A DNA stretch of 64,000 nt from Pseudomonadota bacterium (GTDB taxonomy: Bacteria > Pseudomonadota > Gammaproteobacteria > JAADHS01), in the NCBI GenBank assembly GCA_021821045.1, contig JAKACW010000006.1, forward strand, positions 35,949 to 99,948. The letters are read 5' to 3'. A program made the translations under genes and the position numbers. Within the stretch, counting starts at the first letter, position 1; every line of letters begins with the position of its first letter. The notes below the pieces were generated by a model, which did not search any database, was not told where the DNA came from, and saw nothing but the letters and a program-made list of their open reading frames with translations. This document shows positions 8,041-17,300 of the stretch, one piece after another.

Positions 8041-8442
8041 ATGTTGAATATCGGACAAATCGCCAAGCAGACAGGGGTAACGGTGGAAACCATACGGTTC
8101 TACGAAAAACAAGGTCTGATCGCAGCGCCGCAGCGCTCGGAAGCGGGTTACCGGCAATACCCTTCGGAAACGGTAAAACGGGTGCGCTTTATTCAACACG
8201 CCAAGGAGGTTGGTTTCACCCTGAAGGACATTGGTGAACTGCTGGCCCTACGTCGGGAACCGGGTAGCTCCTGTACTGACATCAAGCTATGCGCGACGCA
8301 GAAGATAGAAGACGTGGACAAAAAGATCCAGGAACTCAAACGCATCCGCGAAGCGCTGGCGCGCATGGTCATGAAGTGTAGCGGCCGGGGTCCCTTGAGT
8401 ACTTGCGCGATTCTGGAAGAACTGGAATTTGATGAGGATTAG
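8041..8442 (+). CDS. merR: MerR-family metal-responsive regulator, Hg(II)-type Cys triad
   Basis: This 133-residue regulator has the N-terminal winged helix of the family (IGQIAKQTGVTVETIRFYEK) and a long dimerisation helix. Metal-site cysteines are C78, C113 and C122. Their spacing of 35 and 9 residues is identical to the C82/C117/C126 triad of MerR, and the extra Cys and His of ZntR are not present. An additional Cys is at 84. The downstream genes are thiol-rich transporters, consistent with mercury or another thiophilic metal. It is co-directional with its targets and has its own MerR-type promoter. Confidence 0.85.
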   Translation: MLNIGQIAKQTGVTVETIRFYEKQGLIAAPQRSEAGYRQYPSETVKRVRFIQHAKEVGFTLKDIGELLALRREPGSSCTDIKLCATQKIEDVDKKIQELKRIREALARMVMKCSGRGPLSTCAILEELEFDED

Positions 8443-8447
8443 CAATA

Positions 8448-9188
8448 ATGAAGGTTGAATTAGTCTACGAAAAAACCTGCCCTAACATTGATGCTGCACG
8501 TACGCAACTGCTGAAGGCGTTTACAGAGTCCGGCATCATGCCGAGGTGGACCGAATGGGAAGTGAGTTCCCCCGATGCGCCGCAATATGTTCACGGTTAC
8601 GGCTCTCCCACCATTTTGGTCGATGGGCAGGATGTCAGCGGCGGCGTTGCCGGCGGTGATGACTATTGCTGTCGTGTCTATTCTCATGATGAAGACAGCG
8701 GTAAAGGTATTCCATCATTGCGGGATATCGTCGCGGCATTAAAAACTTCAACGCATACAGCTTCATTAACAAAACAAAGACCACGTTGGCGCTTGAACGC
8801 GGCGATGGTCCCCAGCGTGGGCGCCGCCTTCTTACCCAAACTCGCCTGTCCTGCTTGTTGGCCAGCCTATGCAGGTTTACTCAGTTCACTGGGATTCGGT
8901 TTCTTTAATTACACGCCCTATCTGTTTCCGCTTACCACACTCTTTCTGTTCATCGCCGTGGCCGCCCTGGCCTATCGCGCTTCACAACGGCGTGGCTATC
9001 AGCCTTTCTTGCTGGGAATGCTGGCGGCGGCTGTGGTTCTGATCGGCAAGTTTCACTATGACAGCGACGTTGCCCTGTATGGGGGGATATCGCTGCTGGT
9101 ATTGGCCTCGTTGTGGAACACGTGGCCAATACCGCAAGCAGGGACGAATGCAACCTGTCCTGCCTGCGTTGCGGTTAACGAGAAGTAA
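8448..9188 (+). CDS. Fused thioredoxin-like / CPxC membrane protein (MerC/MerT-like metal transporter)
   Basis: This 246-residue protein appears to join two parts. Residues 1-100 resemble a thioredoxin-like fold, with a Cys near the N-terminus (TCPN), a cis-Pro-like YGSPTILVDG segment and a vicinal C74-C75. Residues 115-225 contain about four membrane helices. The first carries C134-P-A-C137 (KLACPACWPAYAG), as in MerC/MerT-type mercury importers. A further CPAC pair is at 237-240, near the C-terminus. The gene starts five bases after merR. Movement of a thiophilic metal with hand-off between the Cys pairs is inferred. No MerA or MerP gene is adjacent. Confidence 0.7.
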   Translation: MKVELVYEKTCPNIDAARTQLLKAFTESGIMPRWTEWEVSSPDAPQYVHGYGSPTILVDGQDVSGGVAGGDDYCCRVYSHDEDSGKGIPSLRDIVAALKTSTHTASLTKQRPRWRLNAAMVPSVGAAFLPKLACPACWPAYAGLLSSLGFGFFNYTPYLFPLTTLFLFIAVAALAYRASQRRGYQPFLLGMLAAAVVLIGKFHYDSDVALYGGISLLVLASLWNTWPIPQAGTNATCPACVAVNEK

Positions 9189-9220
9189 ATCATGCTTTCC
9201 AATAAACATAGGAGACTATT

Positions 9221-9490
9221 ATGAGCGCGAAACGTCAAATCGAAATCTTCAGCGCGGGTTGCCCGCTATGCCAGGACACCATCGATCTGGTCAACCGGCT
9301 GGCTTGCGCTTCCTGTGAAGTCAGTGTGCTGGATATGAACGATAAAACTGTGGCGTCCAGAGCTTCAGCGCTCGGCGTCCGATCCGTACCTGCGGTGGCG
9401 ATCAATGGCAAACTGGCGAACTGTTGTACCGGTCGAGGTGTAGATGAAAATGTCTTGCACGCCGCCGGTATCGGTCAGCCGCTGGCATGA
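9221..9490 (+). CDS. Small thioredoxin/glutaredoxin-like protein
   Basis: This 89-residue cytosolic protein has the CxxC active site C14-P-L-C17 and a cis-Pro segment (VRSVPAVAING). There are additional cysteines at 29 and 32 and a vicinal CC (NCCTG). The high Cys content exceeds a normal glutaredoxin and suggests metal binding or thiol exchange with the transporter next door. A ribosome site (aggag) precedes the ATG. It is part of the MerR-controlled run of genes. Confidence 0.78.
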   Translation: MSAKRQIEIFSAGCPLCQDTIDLVNRLACASCEVSVLDMNDKTVASRASALGVRSVPAVAINGKLANCCTGRGVDENVLHAAGIGQPLA

Positions 9491-9512
9491 TTACTAGCAG
9501 AACTGAAATGAT

Positions 9513-9536
9513 CATGCCCGCAACACTGCGGGCATG
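9513..9536 (+). other. Hairpin before the Cys-rich CDF gene
   Basis: A perfect nine-base-pair stem (CATGCCCGC and its complement) closes the six-base loop aacact. It lies 23 bases after the glutaredoxin-like stop and 7 bases before the ribosome site of the next gene. There is no T run, so it could attenuate or stabilise the transcript rather than end it. Confidence 0.5.
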
Positions 9537-9555
9537 AACTTTCGGGGAGGCGTTC

Positions 9556-10188
9556 GTGGCAGGATCGTGTTGTGAGAACAATTGTGCGGTAGAGGCCCTG
9601 CGTGCACGGCAGAAGAGCACATTAGTAAAGGTGCTCTGGATCAATGCCGTAATGTTTCTGATCATTGCAGGTGCGGCTCTCTATGGCAAATCCACGGCAT
9701 TGCTTTCTGACAGTCTGGATAATCTCGGAGATGCGTTGACATACGGCTTGAGCCTTTACGTTGTATCGCAGAGCATCCAGGCAAAGGCGCGTGTCGCCCT
9801 GTTTAAGGGTGGCCTGATTTTCTTGGGCGCATCCGTCGTTATCGGGCAGGTTGTCTGGAAATTGATTTATCCAGTGGTTCCATCGTATGAAGTCATGAGT
9901 GTATTCAGTCTGGCTGGCTTGGCCGCCAATGGCCTGTGCTTGTGGCTTCTGTGGCGACACCGCGCTGACGACATCAATATGAGCTCGGTCTTCGAGTGCT
10001 CTCGCAATGACATTGCTTCCAACCTATCGGTATTTCTTGCGGCCGGCGGTGTCTGGCTTTTCCAGTCCGGCTGGCCGGACGTTATCGTGGCATCTTTGTT
10101 GGCGGTATTGCTTCTCAAGTCGTCCGTCCGCGTGATTCGCGGGGCCTTGAAAGAAATTGGCGCGTTGTCGAACAAACCGGCGGCGTAA
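9556..10188 (+). CDS. Cation transporter, membrane domain only (CDF-like) with Cys-rich N-terminus
   Basis: This 210-residue inner-membrane protein starts at GTG behind a strong GGGGAGG site. Its N-terminus reads AGSCCENNC, a three-Cys metal-binding tail. About six membrane helices follow with the cation-diffusion-facilitator layout. The TM2 site SDSLDNLGDAL keeps two Asp, and the TM5 site reads ECSRND instead of HxxxD, replacing the usual His with Cys nearby. The cytosolic C-terminal ferredoxin-like domain of CDF proteins is absent. The Cys substitution fits a thiophilic metal. It closes the MerR-controlled operon. Confidence 0.8.
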   Translation: MAGSCCENNCAVEALRARQKSTLVKVLWINAVMFLIIAGAALYGKSTALLSDSLDNLGDALTYGLSLYVVSQSIQAKARVALFKGGLIFLGASVVIGQVVWKLIYPVVPSYEVMSVFSLAGLAANGLCLWLLWRHRADDINMSSVFECSRNDIASNLSVFLAAGGVWLFQSGWPDVIVASLLAVLLLKSSVRVIRGALKEIGALSNKPAA

Positions 10189-10241
10189 GATTCGTTCCGA
10201 TCGCGAATACAGATTTCTGGGCCGGAACTGCATGGGAGCGC

Positions 10242-11132
10242 TCAACAGCAAGCCTTGCCGCATCGTGACGTTTCAAACTCCAGCGTCGAATGGCCGATGC
10301 CGAACTGCTTCTCCAGCTCGGCTTTTAGCGCCGTCTTTATCGCTTCCGTGTCGCTGAAGTCACCAATCACCACGTGCGCTTCCAAGGCGTTCTTGTGTTC
10401 ATCGAGCTGCCAAAAGTGGACATGATGGACATTAACCACGCCGTCTACACTTTCCATTGTTCTGATCACGGCTTCGATGGAGATATTTTCCGGTGTACCT
10501 TGCATTAGGATATGAATCGTTTTGGGCAGCATGATCGCCGCCTGATACAACACATAGCCGGCAATGAGCAGCGTCAGCGCGGTGTCTGTCCAGTACCAAC
10601 CGTAAAGCAAGATCAAACTGCCCGCGACGATGACGCCGATCGAAGCGAGGGCATCTGACACGTTGTGCACAAACGCCGCCCGAATATTCATGCTGTGTTT
10701 TGACATGGTGTAAGTGAGGATCGCGGTGATTACATCGACGACTAAGGCAATTGCCGCCACCATCACCACGGTCCAGCCTTCGATCATTTGAGGCTCGAAC
10801 ACGCGCCATACGGCCTCATAGATTAAATAAAGTCCGACGATCACCAGGGTAACGAGATTGATCAAGGCGGCGATGACTTCCGCGCGCTTATAGCCGAAAG
10901 TTTTGAAACGGTCGGCAGGCTGGCGGCCGATCCTGCGGGCCATCCAGGCGATCAACAGCGAGGCGGCATCGCTGAAGTTGTGCAGCGCATCAGCAATCAA
11001 AGCGAGGCTGCCAGAGACGATGCCGCCGATCACTTGCGCCACCGTCAACAACATATTGACGGCAATAGCGGCGACTAGCCGCCGATCGCCCATTGTTTCT
11101 ATATCGTGATGCTGGTGGGGTTCATGTCCCAT
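10242..11132 (-). CDS. czcD: CzcD-type cation diffusion facilitator (Zn/Co/Cd exporter)
   Basis: This 296-residue exporter has six membrane helices, with zinc-site motifs HNFSD in TM2 and HNVSD in TM5 and a cytosolic C-terminal domain (VNVHHVHFWQLDEHKNALEAHV). The N-terminus is His-rich (GHEPHQHHD), and the C-terminus ends in CGKACC, an extra Cys tail. The family exchanges Zn(II), Co(II) or Cd(II) for protons. It is transcribed divergently from the czcI-like/czcCBA operon, a usual arrangement for joint metal control. Confidence 0.93.
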   Translation of the reverse strand: MGHEPHQHHDIETMGDRRLVAAIAVNMLLTVAQVIGGIVSGSLALIADALHNFSDAASLLIAWMARRIGRQPADRFKTFGYKRAEVIAALINLVTLVIVGLYLIYEAVWRVFEPQMIEGWTVVMVAAIALVVDVITAILTYTMSKHSMNIRAAFVHNVSDALASIGVIVAGSLILLYGWYWTDTALTLLIAGYVLYQAAIMLPKTIHILMQGTPENISIEAVIRTMESVDGVVNVHHVHFWQLDEHKNALEAHVVIGDFSDTEAIKTALKAELEKQFGIGHSTLEFETSRCGKACC

Positions 11133-11315
11133 CGCAGTATCGTTAACTCCAATTGTTCATGGTCATTTATGACGGTGTTGAGACACGCCCCACGACAAAC
11201 TCCCTCTGTTTCGAGACCGGCCACCTCCGAGGCCTCCATCTGCCGATTGCCATGCGTAGTCGGATCATGGCAACTGCGGGCGCAAAGCGATTTAGGCGGC
11301 GCGGTTCGCCTTAGT

Positions 11316-11345
11316 TTGACAGCGTACTTGGGCTCCGGGTATAAT
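11316..11345 (+). promoter_or_regulatory. Near-consensus sigma-70 promoter for the czc operon
   Basis: TTGACA (11316-11321) and TATAAT (11340-11345) are both perfect consensus hexamers with an 18-base spacer. The first plausible ATG is at 11355, only ten bases after the -10 box. A transcript would thus begin almost at the start codon. No other promoter was seen between czcD and czcC. Confidence 0.75.
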
Positions 11346-11354
11346 TTGGCCCAA

Positions 11355-11675
11355 ATGAAACACGTGTTGGTCTATCTTCTAATTTTAGTAAATCTTGCTT
11401 CTGGCGTCGCATTGGCGTGGGATTTCCATGCCGAGGCCGGGTCAGGGGAGGGTTGGAATGGCGCTGAAAAGACCGCCTACGTGGACCACGACCAACCGCC
11501 TCTCGATGCCTCCGAACACGGTCAGCATTGCTCACACGGTGCGGCTCATTTCGCAGGCGTTATTGCCGATGGCATGTTTGCGATCAGCGTTAGCGCTAGC
11601 AAAAATATTTCGTCTCCGGCGGGCATGTTCTCTTCCTCCTATCTACCCCTGCTTTACCGACCGCCCATCGTTTAA
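11355..11675 (+). CDS. Small exported CzcI-like protein
   Basis: This 106-residue protein has a signal peptide (about 1-22) and a His-containing mature part (VDHDQPPLDASEHGQHCSHGAAH), and it ends in LYRPPIV. Size, His/Cys content, the terminal Arg-Pro-Pro and the position before czcC match CzcI/DUF2946-type proteins of czc loci, whose exact role is unclear. The start is placed at the ATG just downstream of the promoter, which leaves no room for a ribosome site, so a leaderless mRNA is implied. Confidence 0.65.
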   Translation: MKHVLVYLLILVNLASGVALAWDFHAEAGSGEGWNGAEKTAYVDHDQPPLDASEHGQHCSHGAAHFAGVIADGMFAISVSASKNISSPAGMFSSSYLPLLYRPPIV

Positions 11676-11750
11676 TCCTTAGGTCGAACCAAAGGTCCGC
11701 CGATGCATGTCGCGCGGTCGGTTTTGTCGTGTCTTAAGGATTGAAAATCC

Positions 11751-13046
11751 ATGTATTCTTATCGTTCTGTTTTTGCGAGTCTAGTTTTTGTGATGGGGCT
11801 GCCTGCGTGGGCGGTCGCTCCGACGGAGCCGCCTCAGACAGCTTCAGCCAGTACGGCTGCCGCCCATAACAACCCCGAGCTCAGGACGTTCGTTCAGCGT
11901 GTTTGGAACGAAAGCCCTGCCGTACAGGGGGCGCACGCGGCGGTCGACGCTGCCTCGGCGCGATCCGAAGGCTCCGCGAGCCCCTTGCACAATCCGTCGC
12001 TCGAGTTGGATGCCGAGCGGACGGATATCAACACCACCACGATCGGGCTGACCCAAACGATTGACTGGAGCGACAAACAAGGCGCGTTGCGGCGTGTTGC
12101 CGACCAGGACGTTCTCGTTATGAAGGCGCAATTGGAGCAGGTTCGCCAAGACATCGCCGCGGAGACGCTGGCCGCACTGGCCCGTTTCTACACAGCCCGG
12201 GAGACCCAAGCCTTGGCGCGCCGCGGCAGTCAGTTGATGAGCGGTTTTGCTAACGCGGCCAAACGCCGACAAATTGCCGGCGACGTGGAGGCGTTGGATG
12301 TCACGCTAGCCGAAGTGGCGTATGGCGAAGCGTTGATGGCGCTCGCGGCCAGCGAAAGTGAGCTCGCCGAAGCCGAGGCCGCGTTGCAGGCCGTAAGCGG
12401 TTTAGTGGACATTCAATGGCCCGCGTTGCCTGACGAATTGGCCGCGCCTCCTGATGCCATCGATCCCAGTTGGCTGGAGGGCTTACCGGAATTGATTATT
12501 CTGCGCCGCAGTGCGGACGCCGCAAACGCCCGGCTCGATTTGGCTAAGCGGGAAGGAAGGGTGGATCCAACCATTGGTCTGCGCGCGGGGCGCGAGGATA
12601 CGGAGACGCTGGTCGGTTTGTCGATCGAGATCCCGCTGTTTGTGCGCAACGATTACTCCTCAAGTGCGCGCGCCGCCGCCCATGACGTGGTGGCCGAAGA
12701 GCAGGCCTATCGGGACGCTTACCGGCGTGCCAATGCGCGGCTGTCGGGCGCGTTGGGGCGGTATAAGAACGCCACCCGCGCCTGGCGCGCATGGCTTACT
12801 ACTGGCCGGGACGCGCAGCGCGAGCAGATGGATTTGTTGGAGAAACTGTGGGCGGCCGGGGAACTCAGCGCGACCGATTTTCTCGTCCAGTCCAAACAAA
12901 ATATCGATACGCAAGCGGCGGCCACCGCGCTCAATGGGCAGGTCTGGGAGGCAGCCATTGCTTGGTTGTCTGCGGCCGGCCAAATCGAGCGCTGGCTGGG
13001 TTTCGAGACCGCGAACAACGCACTGAATCTGGGAGCATCAAAATGA
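11751..13046 (+). CDS. czcC: Outer-membrane channel of RND metal efflux system (CzcC)
   Basis: This 431-residue outer-membrane efflux protein has a signal peptide (about 1-23) and two repeats of long helices with the family's conserved turns (ASPLHNPSLELDAERTD, GLSIEIPLFVRN). It forms the outer-membrane exit duct of the CzcCBA pump. Its stop overlaps the czcB start by four bases. The length is usual for CzcC. Confidence 0.92.
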   Translation: MYSYRSVFASLVFVMGLPAWAVAPTEPPQTASASTAAAHNNPELRTFVQRVWNESPAVQGAHAAVDAASARSEGSASPLHNPSLELDAERTDINTTTIGLTQTIDWSDKQGALRRVADQDVLVMKAQLEQVRQDIAAETLAALARFYTARETQALARRGSQLMSGFANAAKRRQIAGDVEALDVTLAEVAYGEALMALAASESELAEAEAALQAVSGLVDIQWPALPDELAAPPDAIDPSWLEGLPELIILRRSADAANARLDLAKREGRVDPTIGLRAGREDTETLVGLSIEIPLFVRNDYSSSARAAAHDVVAEEQAYRDAYRRANARLSGALGRYKNATRAWRAWLTTGRDAQREQMDLLEKLWAAGELSATDFLVQSKQNIDTQAAATALNGQVWEAAIAWLSAAGQIERWLGFETANNALNLGASK

Positions 13047-14314
13047 AAACGCTAGGTCCTATCACACTATTGGTTTGCCTGACGGTGGGGGGCTCATTTG
13101 CCATCGCGCAAGATGATCACGGTCACGACCACGACGAACACGGTGATGCCCAAATGCAGAGCGTCAGTGCTCGCGACGGCCATGGCCACGAGTCGGTCGA
13201 CGCCGACGAACACGCGCATGGCGAGGGTGATGAGCGCGGCCACGCCGAAGCGAAGGAAGACGACGGCCATGGTCATGGGCACGGCCACGGCGAACCGGCG
13301 TCCGACGCTGAGCTGAGCGAGGCGCAGCGAAAAACTGCGGGAGTCGAAACCTTTACCGCACGACGACAGACCCTCGGCGAGGCCATTACCGCGCCCGGCG
13401 AAGTCATCTTGAACACCTACCGCACGGTCAAAATCTCGCCGCGGACGGCTGCACAGGTTGTCAAACGCCACGCGCGTTTGGGCGAACGGGTGAAGACCGG
13501 GCAACCTCTCGTTAGCTTATCCAGTGTCGACATGGCGGAAGCCCAGGGCGCACTGATGGAAGCGCACGTCGAACTGGAGCGTGCCGAAGCGCTGGGCAGG
13601 CAGGTCGTTTCCGAAAAACGTTACGTGGCGGCTCAGATCGCCTATCAGCAGGCTTTCGCCAAAGTCAGCGCCTACGGCATGACGCAGGATCAGGTCGAGA
13701 CACTCGTAAAAACCGGTGATGCGGCCAAAGCAACGGGCGAGTTTGTGCTACTCGCAATTCAAGGCGGCACGGTGATTACTGATGACTTTGTCGTCGGGGA
13801 GTTGATCGAGCCCGGCCGAGTACTGATGACCATCAGTGACGAATCTAAACTGTGGGTGGAAGCGCGCCTTACACCGGATGATACTGCTCGAATCGCGGTC
13901 GGAGCGCCCGCCCGCATCCAGGTGGGCAATAGTTGGATCCACGGCGCTGTTTCCCAGATGCACCATGCGCTGGACGAATCCACGCGCACGCTGGCTATTC
14001 AAATTGAAATCCCCAACGACGACGACGCGCTTCATCCCGGGCAGTTTGTGACTGCCGTGATCGAAAGCAAGGAGAAGCGCAGTGGTATTGCCGTGCCCTT
14101 GGCCGCCGTGCTGCGCAGCGCCGATGGCGATTGGCAAGTGTTCGTCGAAGCCGCGCCGGGCCGGTTTGAGCCAAAAGAAGTCAAAGTGCTTAGCACGATT
14201 GGCGATCAGCTGCTTATCGAGGGCATCGCGGAGGGTACGAAGCTGGTGGGCGAAGGTGCGTTTTTTGTCCAATCGGAAATCGCTAAGAGCGGTTTCGAAG
14301 TGCATAATCACTAA
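13043..14314 (+). CDS. czcB: Periplasmic adaptor of RND metal pump with His-rich N-terminus (CzcB)
   Basis: This 423-residue adaptor has a signal peptide (about 1-22). A long His/Asp/Glu segment follows at residues 25-90 (DDHGHDHDEHGD, GHGHGHGHGEPASD), a likely Zn/Co/Cd-binding stretch. Typical barrel-sandwich and beta-barrel domains begin near residue 105 (APGEVILNTYRTVKISPR). The ATG at 13043 is chosen because it couples to czcC (ATGA) and provides the signal peptide. It delivers periplasmic divalent cations to CzcA. Confidence 0.92.
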   Translation: MKTLGPITLLVCLTVGGSFAIAQDDHGHDHDEHGDAQMQSVSARDGHGHESVDADEHAHGEGDERGHAEAKEDDGHGHGHGHGEPASDAELSEAQRKTAGVETFTARRQTLGEAITAPGEVILNTYRTVKISPRTAAQVVKRHARLGERVKTGQPLVSLSSVDMAEAQGALMEAHVELERAEALGRQVVSEKRYVAAQIAYQQAFAKVSAYGMTQDQVETLVKTGDAAKATGEFVLLAIQGGTVITDDFVVGELIEPGRVLMTISDESKLWVEARLTPDDTARIAVGAPARIQVGNSWIHGAVSQMHHALDESTRTLAIQIEIPNDDDALHPGQFVTAVIESKEKRSGIAVPLAAVLRSADGDWQVFVEAAPGRFEPKEVKVLSTIGDQLLIEGIAEGTKLVGEGAFFVQSEIAKSGFEVHNH

Positions 14315-14325
14315 GGGGCCGCGTC

Positions 14326-17300
14326 ATGTTAAATAAGCTCATCGACATGGGCGTCGAGAACCGCTTGCTGGTGGTGCTGGCGCTATTGGCCGCGATGATC
14401 GGCGGCGTGCTGATTCTGCCCAAGCTAAATCTGGACGCGTTTCCGGATGTCACCAACGTGCAGGTGCAGATCAACACCGAGGCGCAAGGTCTCGCAGCCG
14501 AGGAAGTGGAGCAGTTGATCACGTTCCCGATCGAAGCGGTTATGTACGCGCTCCCGGATGTGGAAGAAGTGCGCTCCATTTCGAAGACCGGGCTGTCTGT
14601 CATCACCGTGGTTTTCGAGGAAGGCACGGATATCTATTTTGCGCGCCAACTGGTGTTCGAACGCCTGCAAGCGGCCAAGGATGAAATTCCCGAGGGTATC
14701 GGCACGCCGGAGATGGGGCCGAATACGTCGGGCTTGGGGCAGGTTTACCAATACTATTTGCGCGCCGACGATCCGCAGAAGTTCGACATCATTGCCTTGC
14801 GCAGTCTTCACGATTGGGTTGTCAAACTACTGCTGATGCCCGTGGACGGCGTCACCGATGTTTTATCGTTCGGCGGCCAGGTGCGCCAGTATCAGGTTCA
14901 GCTCGATCCGCAGCGTTTGCTGTCCTACGGATTGACCGGCGACGACGTTGCTCAGGCTATCGAAGACAACAATCGCAATGCCGGCGGCTGGTATCTCGAT
15001 CGCGGCGCCGAGCAATTGGTGATTCGAGGGGTTGGCTGGATTCGCAGCGGCGAAGACGGTCTGCGCGATATCGGCAATGTGCCGTTGCTCGACGCGGATG
15101 GCGTGCCGGTGCGGGTGCGCGATGTCGCCCGTGTCGCTTTTGGCCCGGAAATTCGCCAAGGCGCGGTGACCATTACCGAGCGCGACGCTAGCGGCGGGCC
15201 CCAAGCGCGGGGCGAGGTGGTGGCCGGCATTGTGCTCAAACGCATGGGCGCGAACACCAAAGCGACCATCGATGGCATCAAGGATGTGCTTCCGGCCATA
15301 CAGTCGGCGCTGCCCGACGGCGTGTCCCTCGTTCCGTTCTACGACCAGGCGGATTTGGTTAACAAAGCTGTGAGCACGGTGAGCAAGGCTCTACTCGAAG
15401 CGTTTGTGTTGATCGTGGTAATTCTGTTGCTGTTTTTGCTCAATTTGCGAGCGACGTTTTTGGTGCTGATATCGGTGCCCATCTCCATTTTGCTGGCGTT
15501 GATGGTCATGGCCCAGTGGGGTGTGTCTGCAAACCTGATGTCCTTGGGTGGCTTGACCATTGCCATCGGTATGATGGTGGATGGATCAGTGGTGATGATG
15601 GAGCACATATTCAGTCACCTCAGCAAGCCGGACGCGCAGCACCACGAATTCGTCGAGAAAAAACTTGCGCCGGGCACCGCCCATCCGTTCGATGCCGCGC
15701 ACGATTCTCACGGCATTCCGCTGCGCATCAAAGAGGCGGCGCGGGAGGTTGGGCGGCCCGTGTTTTACGCGGTCCTGATTATCATCATCGTTTTCGCCCC
15801 GCTTTTCACCCTGGAGGGAGTGGAAGGCAAGCTTTTCCAACCCATGGCGATCTCTATTGTGTTGGCGATGTTGGCTTCGCTGCTGGTGGCATTGATTGTG
15901 GTGCCGGCGTTGGCCACCTACTTTTTTCGAACCGGCGTGCTGGAGAAGGAGAGTTTTATCATGAAGCCGCTGGATAGCCTCTACCGCCGAGCGCTTGCGG
16001 CCGCGCTCAAGATGCGCGCGGTGGTGGTGGGAGTAGCGTTGGCGCTGTTTGTGGGCGCCATCGCCTTGGTACCCCATTTGGGCACGGAGTTTGTTCCGGA
16101 GTTGGAAGAGGGCACGCTTAATATCCGTGTAACGCTGGCGCCGTCGTCCAGCTTGGACACTTCGCTGAAAGTCGCGCAGAAGCTCGAGCAGGTGCTGTTG
16201 AGGTTTCCGGAGGTGACCTACGCGTTCAGTCGTGTCGGGCGTCCCGAATTGGGAGGCGACCCCGAGCCCGTCTCCAATGTGGAGGTATACGTCGGGTTGC
16301 TGCCGGTGCCGCAGTGGACCTCGGCTCCGGATCGGCGAGCGTTACAAGCGTTGATGGAAGAGAAGATGTCGGTTCATCCCGGTCTGCTGTTCTCGTTCTC
16401 GCAACCGATTGCCACGCGAGTGGATGAGCTGTTGTCGGGTGTCAAGGCCCAGCTCGCCATAAAACTGTTCGGTTCCGATTTGGAACAGTTGGAAAAGACG
16501 GGCAAGGAAATCGAAGCGCTGGTGCGCAAAGTCGAGGGCACCCGCGGCGTCGAGATGGAGCAGATCGGCGGAGAGGCGCAGTTGTCCGTCCGCCCCAATC
16601 GGGATGCGCTTGCTCGCTATGGGATTTCGGTGGCCCAGGTGATGGATCTGGTCAGCGATGCGATCGGCGGACGGGCGGCGGGCCAAGTCATCAAAGGCAA
16701 TGAACGCTACGACATCTACGTGCGGTTGGCGCAGTCCCACCGCGGCGATCTAGAAGCCATTCGCGGTCTGATCTTGTCGTCCCCTAACGGGGCGTTGGTG
16801 AAGCTGCGCGACGTGGCGCGCGTGGAGATCGAGTCCGGACCGCCGCAGATTCGGCGCGACGACGTGCAGCGGCGGGTTGTTATTCAAGCCAATGTAGAGG
16901 GGCGCGATATGGGCGGTTTGGTGGCGGAGCTGCGTCAGCGAATCGATTCCGAGGTTGACGTGCCGCCCGGGTATTCGGTGATTTTCGGCGGACAGTTTGA
17001 GAATCAGCAGCGCGCCCAGGCCCGGCTCATCATCGTCGTGCCCATTTCTCTCGGCTTGATCTTTCTGCTGCTGTACTTCGCGTTCAATTCGGTCGGCCAG
17101 GCGTTGCTGATCATGCTTAACGTGCCCTTGGCGCTCATTGGCGGCATCGCTGCGTTGTATTTCTCTGGGCAGTACCTGTCGGTGCCTGGATCGATCGGGT
17201 TTATTGCGTTGTTCGGCGTCGCCGTACTCAACGGTGTGGTCATGGTGAATTCAATTAACCAACGACTGGAGGGCGGTGCCGATTTCACCGCCGCCGTTTT

